Position numbers and translations under genes: made by a program
Source of the DNA: Sulfurimicrobium lacus
GTDB lineage: Bacteria > Pseudomonadota > Gammaproteobacteria > Burkholderiales > Sulfuricellaceae
Reading direction: 5' to 3'
Assembly (NCBI RefSeq): GCF_011764585.1
Contig: NZ_AP022853.1
Span: forward strand, 3,443,501 to 3,507,500
Length of the DNA stretch: 64,000 nucleotides
Shown: piece after piece, positions 59,709 to 64,000 of the stretch
How the letters are laid out: each line of letters starts with the position of its first letter
How positions within the stretch are numbered: the stretch's first letter is position 1
Notes under the pieces: generated by a model
Told to the model about the DNA's origin: nothing
The model's input: the letters and a program-made list of their open reading frames with translations, nothing else
Database searches by the model: none

Positions 59709-60068
59709 TTAGTCGCCAAAGGTCACGAGACGATCCGAGCGAATGCCGGACTCGACCAATTGTCCCAAGCCGGAAATCCTGAATCCCGCGGCCAGATTGT
59801 CGTCCACGATACCGCGACGCAAGGCGGCAGCTACGCATACCACCAGATCCACGCCATGCTCTTCAGCCAGTTTGCTCCAGCGCTGAACGATATTACGGTC
59901 GTCCTGCGGCGGCTCTGTGAGTTTAGTCGCGTTGTTCACACCATCGTGGTAAAAGAACACGCGATCAATTTCATGCCCCTTATCAAGTGCGGCTTTGCAG
60001 AACTGATATGCAGAGTCGGCGGCCTGATGGTTATAGGGACCTTCATTAATCAAAATTCCGAATTTCAT
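59709..60068 (-). CDS. dsrE: DsrE, sulfurtransferase active subunit
   Basis: 119 aa, TusD-like: F-G-I-L-I-N-E-G-P-Y, R-V-F-F-Y-H-D-G-V and the sulfur-accepting cysteine in V-V-C-V-A-A-A-L-R-R-G. Passes sulfane sulfur to DsrC. Confidence 0.95.
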   Translation of the reverse strand: MKFGILINEGPYNHQAADSAYQFCKAALDKGHEIDRVFFYHDGVNNATKLTEPPQDDRNIVQRWSKLAEEHGVDLVVCVAAALRRGIVDDNLAAGFRISGLGQLVESGIRSDRLVTFGD

Positions 60069-60112
60069 CCCTGAATGTCCTGTATCAATAAATTACAAAG
60101 TAGAAATAAATC

Positions 60113-60140
60113 CGTCACCGCTTAACAAAGCAGTGACGGG
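60113..60140 (-). terminator. Attenuating stem-loop between dsrB and dsrE
   Basis: Arms 60113-60124 and 60129-60140 (CCGTCACcGCTT / AAGCaGTGACGG, one mismatch) with loop AACA; on the transcribed strand a T-rich run (GATTTATTTC) follows. It could partly stop transcription so that dsrAB is made in excess. Confidence 0.6.
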
Positions 60141-60152
60141 GATTACGCCCAA

Positions 60153-61223
60153 TTAGAACCTGATGTGAGTCGAGGCATTCAGACTGTTACGTGCACCGCG
60201 CCAGTCATCGATATGGAACTTGGTGAACGGCAAACCGGTCTTTTCGAAGAAACGCGGCCAGCCAATACGGTCGATCCAGTCAGCGATACGCTCCCAAGGT
60301 TGAGCATCGGCCTTGTACACAGCCAGGATGTTCTTTACCACGGCACCGACTTCTGGCCAGCGCGGCGCATTGTTCGGCAGGCCGGAAGCGACCAGCTTGT
60401 GGAAAGTCGGTTTGGAGCGGGCATTGGAGTTCTTGCCACCCACCCAGATCGCAATCTTGGAGTGCTCGGGATCGTTGATCTGCATCGGCGGGCAAGGCGG
60501 GAAGCATGCGCCGCAGCAAATGCACTTCTTCTCGTCCACTTCCAGGGAAGGCTTGCCATTTACCAGCGCAGGACGAATCGCAGCAACCGGGCAACGAGCC
60601 ACAACGGAAGGACGCTCGCATACGTTGGCCACCAGGTCGTGGTTGATCTTCGGCGGCTTGGTGTGCTGCACGATGATCGCGATGTCAGCCTGACCGCCGC
60701 AGTTAATTTCGCAGCAGGAGGTGGACAGCTTGACGCGGTTAGGCATTTCGCACTTGATGAATTCTTCGTGCAATTCGTCCATCAGCGCTTTCACCACACC
60801 GGAAGCATCCGTGCCGGGGATGTCGCAATGCAGCCATCCCTGGGTGTGCGCGATCATGGAAACGGAGTTCGCTGTGCCGCCCACGGGGAAACCATGCTTG
60901 CCCAGATCAGCGATCAGCGGCTCGATCTTGCTCGCATCGGTCAAACCGAATTCGACGTTGCTGCGAGCGGTAAAGCGCAAGTGACCGTCGGAATGCTTGT
61001 CGGCGATATCGCACAGCAGGCGGATGGTATAGAGGTCCATCTGACGTGCGGTGCCGCACTTAACGGTCCACAACTCGTCGCCACTCGCTGCACGGTGATA
61101 CAGAACACCCGGCTTGGGGTGGGAATGGAACACCCACTTGCCGTAGTTCTTGTTCATGATCGGGTGCATGAAAGGCGCAGGATCAGGTACGCCGCACTCA
61201 TCAGGTGCACGTAATTCAGCCAT
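60153..61223 (-). CDS. dsrB: DsrB, dissimilatory sulfite reductase beta subunit
   Basis: 356 aa. Siroheme/Fe-S region with S-T-S-C-C-E-I-N-C-G-G (about 168-178) and inserted ferredoxin C-I-C-C-G-A-C-F-P-P-C-P (about 236). Works in reverse (oxidative) direction judging by dsrEFH and dsrL in the operon. Confidence 0.97.
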   Translation of the reverse strand: MAELRAPDECGVPDPAPFMHPIMNKNYGKWVFHSHPKPGVLYHRAASGDELWTVKCGTARQMDLYTIRLLCDIADKHSDGHLRFTARSNVEFGLTDASKIEPLIADLGKHGFPVGGTANSVSMIAHTQGWLHCDIPGTDASGVVKALMDELHEEFIKCEMPNRVKLSTSCCEINCGGQADIAIIVQHTKPPKINHDLVANVCERPSVVARCPVAAIRPALVNGKPSLEVDEKKCICCGACFPPCPPMQINDPEHSKIAIWVGGKNSNARSKPTFHKLVASGLPNNAPRWPEVGAVVKNILAVYKADAQPWERIADWIDRIGWPRFFEKTGLPFTKFHIDDWRGARNSLNASTHIRF

Positions 61224-61269
61224 TATTTACTCTCCAAAATTAACTATTCAACCCAATACAGCGTGGCAA

Positions 61270-62565
61270 TTAAGCAGCAGACTTGCGCTCGTTCCACTTC
61301 TCGGCTTCTTCATCCCAATCATCCATACGCACATACGGATTGGTACGCGGATGCACGATCATGGAGGGATCAATCTCGATATCCAGACCTTCGAGGAAAT
61401 TGACCAGACCGATACGCTCGATCATCTCGCCGGTACGCTCGTGTTCCAGCGCATTTTCAGCAAAGAAATCGAGAATGTTGCGGGACAGATCATTCAGCGC
61501 CTCGAAATCATCTTCGCTTTCGAGCTTCATGAACGGGATCACCACAGTACCCATGGAGGCACCGATCTTCAGAACACTCTTACCACCAACGAGGATGGTC
61601 ACACCCTTGTCTTTACCTGGCAACAAGGCACCCGGCATCACGTTCAGGCAGTGCATGCAGCGCACGCAATCGTGATTTTCGATTTGCAGAACGTGCTGAT
61701 CATCAACTGCAACAGTAGAAATGCTGCCGCTGGTTACGGCCTCAGCTTTGTTACGCAGGGTAATGGCACGAGTCGGGCACTTGCTGATGACATCGTTCAC
61801 CAGCTTGTCCATGCCGTGGCTCTTCATATAGTCACGAGCGATGCCTTCGTTGACCTGGATGTTGTCGCGCCAGGTACCGATGGTAGCCATATCGGAACGC
61901 TGAATTGCGTTGGTGCAGTCATTCGGGCAACCGGAGAACTTGAACTTGAACTTGTACGGCAGGGCGGGGCGATGCATGTCATCAATATTGTTATTGATCA
62001 CGGTACGCAGCGCCTTGGCTTCGTCGTAGCAGGACATTTCGCAACGCGCAGCACCCACGCAGGACATGGAAGTACGCAGCGCAGGACCGGCACCACCCAA
62101 GTCGAAGCCCATTTCATTGAGCTCTTCCCAGGCCGGCTGCACGTTGGCAGTGGTACAACCCTGGAACATGATGTCGCCGGACTGGCCGTGGAACGCGATC
62201 AGGCCGGAACCATACTTGTCCCAGATGTCGCAGAACTGACGCAGGGTCTTGGTGTCGTAGTGCATGCCTGCAGGGGGTTGCAGACGAATGGTATGAAACT
62301 CGGCGGCATCCGGGAACATTGGCTGCTCGTTTGCATCCTTGAGTTCAGTGAAGCGGGGAATAATGCCGCCACCGTAGCCGAACACGCCAACCGTACCACC
62401 CTTCCAGAAACCCTTTTTGGTTTTGTAGGACTCTTCCAGTTGACCCATCAGGTCAACCATGATGTCCTTCTTCGCTGCTTCGCGCTTCAGACCGGTCACA
62501 AAACTAGGCCATGGACCGCTCTCGAGCTGGTCCAGGTTCGGCGTATCGTGCATTTTTTTAGCCAT
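61270..62565 (-). CDS. dsrA: DsrA, dissimilatory sulfite reductase alpha subunit
   Basis: 431 aa. Siroheme [4Fe-4S] ligands in C-V-G-A-A-R-C-E-M-S-C (about 172) and C-P-N-D-C (about 211), ferredoxin domain C-V-R-C-M-H-C-L-N-V (about 300). First gene of the leftward dsr operon; GGAGAAC precedes the start. Confidence 0.97.
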   Translation of the reverse strand: MAKKMHDTPNLDQLESGPWPSFVTGLKREAAKKDIMVDLMGQLEESYKTKKGFWKGGTVGVFGYGGGIIPRFTELKDANEQPMFPDAAEFHTIRLQPPAGMHYDTKTLRQFCDIWDKYGSGLIAFHGQSGDIMFQGCTTANVQPAWEELNEMGFDLGGAGPALRTSMSCVGAARCEMSCYDEAKALRTVINNNIDDMHRPALPYKFKFKFSGCPNDCTNAIQRSDMATIGTWRDNIQVNEGIARDYMKSHGMDKLVNDVISKCPTRAITLRNKAEAVTSGSISTVAVDDQHVLQIENHDCVRCMHCLNVMPGALLPGKDKGVTILVGGKSVLKIGASMGTVVIPFMKLESEDDFEALNDLSRNILDFFAENALEHERTGEMIERIGLVNFLEGLDIEIDPSMIVHPRTNPYVRMDDWDEEAEKWNERKSAA

Positions 62566-62921
62566 AGATGTTCTCCAAAAAAAAATTACGGCCGGCGGTG
62601 CCGGTTTTTTCCGGCTCCAGCCATCTCGATTTATGCTTCAACTTTAGGTACGTAACTCTTACTGCGTTCACGAGCTTGCTGCTTGGTTACCAGCAGCTCG
62701 TTCGAACTTCAGCAGTTGGCATGAATATTACAACTGTTACATTTTTTATATCTATCATTCTTCACGGCTACCCCAACTCTTAGCAGGGAGTATCGATGTA
62801 CGCCATTGGCAGTATCGATATACTACCCATATGGGCTATGCCACTTGCAGATTAGCGACCTGAACCTATCTGTCGTTATAATCTGGCGCTCTCAAACCCG
62901 AGTCAAACCGAGTCAAGTATT
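62566..62921. promoter_or_regulatory. Divergent control region of dsr and the DUF6967-like gene
   Basis: 356 bp without a gene. Near dsrA the leader can fold GCCGG-TTTTTT-CCGGC (62600-62615). AGTATCGAT-R-TAC occurs twice in tandem (62789-62801 and 62811-62823), starts 22 bp apart, a spacing of two helical turns. TATAAT at 62877-62882 is a likely -10 for the rightward gene; I cannot fix the dsr promoter itself. Confidence 0.5.
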
Positions 62922-63152
62922 ATGGACGAATTTATCAAATTCGACAAATTTCTGGCAACACCGTATCGACAGGAAATCGAGTTGCAACAAGTCAACCACG
63001 AGGCCGGTTTCTGCACGTTGCGACTTCGCATTCGCGAGATAAAGCGCTTCACGATTTTTGAGATTGACAAGGAAACCGCTCAACATTGGGGCAATGCCTT
63101 GCTTGACTGGGCAAAATCACAGGAACAAGGAGTGACGAAATCGGCTGGCTAG
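62922..63152 (+). CDS. DUF6967-like small protein
   Basis: 76 aa: F-D-K-F-L-A-T-P-Y-R-Q-E-I-E-L-Q-Q-V-N-H-E-A-G, L-R-I-R-E-I-K-R-F-T-I-F-E-I-D, H-W-G-N-A-L-L-D-W-A. I recognise this pattern as a small family (DUF6967) of sulfur-oxidising proteobacteria. Function unknown. It overlaps the next gene, so the two are probably translated together. Confidence 0.65.
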   Translation: MDEFIKFDKFLATPYRQEIELQQVNHEAGFCTLRLRIREIKRFTIFEIDKETAQHWGNALLDWAKSQEQGVTKSAG

Positions 63153-63778
63153 CATATCACCCCGAATCTCGCGCCATTGACGAATCACTCGTCACAGACA
63201 TTCAGTTCGACCTCAAGGGTAGCGTATTGCCTATCGATCACGGCTACGATCTTTTTCTTGAACTGACTCGCCTGTTACCCTGGTTTGCGGAGGAAGCGCT
63301 GGGCGGCATTCACCCCATTCATGGCGCCGACACCGGTCACGGTGAACTGATTCTCAACCGTCGCGCCAAGCTGGTGGTGCGCATTGCCGCCGCCCGCGTG
63401 GCCGACCTTTCGAAGCTGTCTGGACAAGCAATTCAACTTGGCGGAAACACGCTTGAAATCGGCGCCGCCAAGGCTCGACCGCTAACGCGACACACGCCGC
63501 TGTTCGCCCACTGCGTCACCACTGGCAGCGAAGACGAAGTTGACTTTACCAATGATATTATTCGTCTGCTGGATGAACTGGAAATCGACTCGCGCTTTAT
63601 CTGCGGCAAACGCCAGACTCTTAAAACGCCGGACGGCACGGTCAGCGGCTTCAGCTTGATGCTGCACGGCCTACCGGTTGAGCACTCGCTGCTTGTCCAA
63701 CAACAAGGTTTGGGCAAGCACCGAAAGATGGGTTGCGGTATATTTATCCCTCACAAATCCATTACAGCGCTCACTTGA
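63140..63778 (+). CDS. Cas6/Cmx6-like RAMP protein, start codon uncertain
   Basis: About 212 aa if begun at 63140. P-I-D-H-G-Y-D-L-F, a first ferredoxin-like half, H-G-L-P-V-E-H-S-L, and the glycine-rich G-L-G-K-H-R-K-M-G-C-G-I-F-I-P-H-K-S-I end typical of Cas6-type proteins (the type I-MYXAN Cas6/Cmx6 label). No CRISPR array or other cas gene lies here. AAGGAG (63126-63131) points to a start near 63140, where the codon is ATC; the first usual codon in frame is TTG 63227, which would lose conserved residues. Confidence 0.6.
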   Translation: MGWLAYHPESRAIDESLVTDIQFDLKGSVLPIDHGYDLFLELTRLLPWFAEEALGGIHPIHGADTGHGELILNRRAKLVVRIAAARVADLSKLSGQAIQLGGNTLEIGAAKARPLTRHTPLFAHCVTTGSEDEVDFTNDIIRLLDELEIDSRFICGKRQTLKTPDGTVSGFSLMLHGLPVEHSLLVQQQGLGKHRKMGCGIFIPHKSITALT

Positions 63779-63821
63779 GCGTAATTTTTTAATCAACGAC
63801 CTTAAATCAAAGGAGAGAATT

Positions 63822-64000
63822 ATGGGGTACGTCGTAAATGGCACCGAACTGGAAACGGACGATGATGGCTTTCTGCTTGAGCCGGATTACAGCGATGAAG
63901 TGGTAAACGTCATCGCCGAAGCCGAAGGCCTGAAGCTGACCGACGAGCACTGGACGGTGGTCAATTACATGCGCGACAAGTACAAGGAAGAAGGCCAGAC
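63822..64000 (+). CDS. TusE/DsrC-like protein (cut by window end)
   Basis: First 59 residues: M-G-Y-V-V-N-G-T-E-L-E-T-D-D-D-G-F-L-L, T-D-E-H-W-T-V-V-N-Y-M-R-D-K-Y. Clear DsrC/TusE/DsvC family, second member in the window after dsrC at 58610. The cysteine-bearing C-terminal arm is outside the window, so it cannot be decided whether it carries two, one or no cysteine. AAAGGAGAG lies before ATG 63822. Confidence 0.85.
   Translation, partial: MGYVVNGTELETDDDGFLLEPDYSDEVVNVIAEAEGLKLTDEHWTVVNYMRDKYKEEGQ

Noticed and set aside
62922-64000. CRISPR locus near the Cas6-like gene
   Set aside because: No direct-repeat array and no other cas gene is visible in the window; only the single RAMP-type gene is present.
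1-64000. tRNA or rRNA genes
   Set aside because: I saw no cloverleaf with a CCA-end context or rRNA signature; a covariance-model scan would be needed to exclude a divergent tRNA.

Overview
The window is a piece of the chromosome of a sulfur-oxidising betaproteobacterium carrying a complete-looking Mu-like transposable prophage. The assignment rests on two host blocks: the kdsD-kdsC-lptC-lptA-lptB-rpoN-hpf-ptsN-hprK-rapZ cluster typical of Betaproteobacteria, and a full oxidative dissimilatory sulfite reductase cluster (dsrABEFHCMKLJOPNR, with dsrEFH and dsrL). I would guess a Sulfuricella/Thiobacillus-type organism, but the species is not provable from the sequence alone.

Positions 1-547 and 35729-36306 are the two halves of one host gene, a GSU2403-type nucleotidyltransferase-fold protein, split by the prophage. 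The element occupies 521-35728 (35.2 kb) and is flanked by the 5-bp duplication CTGGA; removing it and one copy restores the reading frame. The layout is BcepMu-like. The left arm (725-8877) runs leftward and carries lysis, terminase, portal and minor head genes. A lysogeny module (8966-10470) also runs leftward and ends in the repressor, which faces an early promoter at 10480-10508. The right arm runs rightward: regulator, H-NS/DUF3102 protein, transposase A and B, early genes, GemA and Mor (10550-17996), then protease/scaffold and major head (18244-21254), tail (21251-26467), baseplate (26451-31379), fibre (31366-32994), and an accessory segment (32998-35606).

The regulatory architecture can be read from the DNA. 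A palindrome centred on GGAAACGTTTCC occurs four times, each 64-70 bp before the first gene of a late block (lysis, head, tape measure, baseplate J), matching the number and placement of late promoters controlled by C/Mor-type activators in Mu. The place where Mu carries com-mom holds com, a 51-aa ORF, an ABC-ATPase/GNAT fusion and a formyltransferase-like gene. This is the best candidate here for an undescribed system, probably DNA hypermodification. Short REP-like palindromes have colonised the prophage, two of them in frame inside genes.

The host part after the prophage contains a Kef-type antiporter, the KDO/LPS-transport and RpoN/PTS-Ntr cluster (38395-45873), a run of envelope and cofactor genes (45870-48654), small regulatory and lipoprotein genes (48657-49494), and then the leftward dsr operon (62565 back to 49619). 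Its products oxidise stored sulfur: DsrEFH/DsrC relay sulfur, DsrAB with DsrL oxidise it to sulfite, and DsrMKJOP links DsrC to the quinone pool. Upstream of dsrA, transcribed away from it, are a small DUF6967-like gene, a Cas6/Cmx6-like gene and the start of a TusE/DsrC-like gene cut off by the window end.
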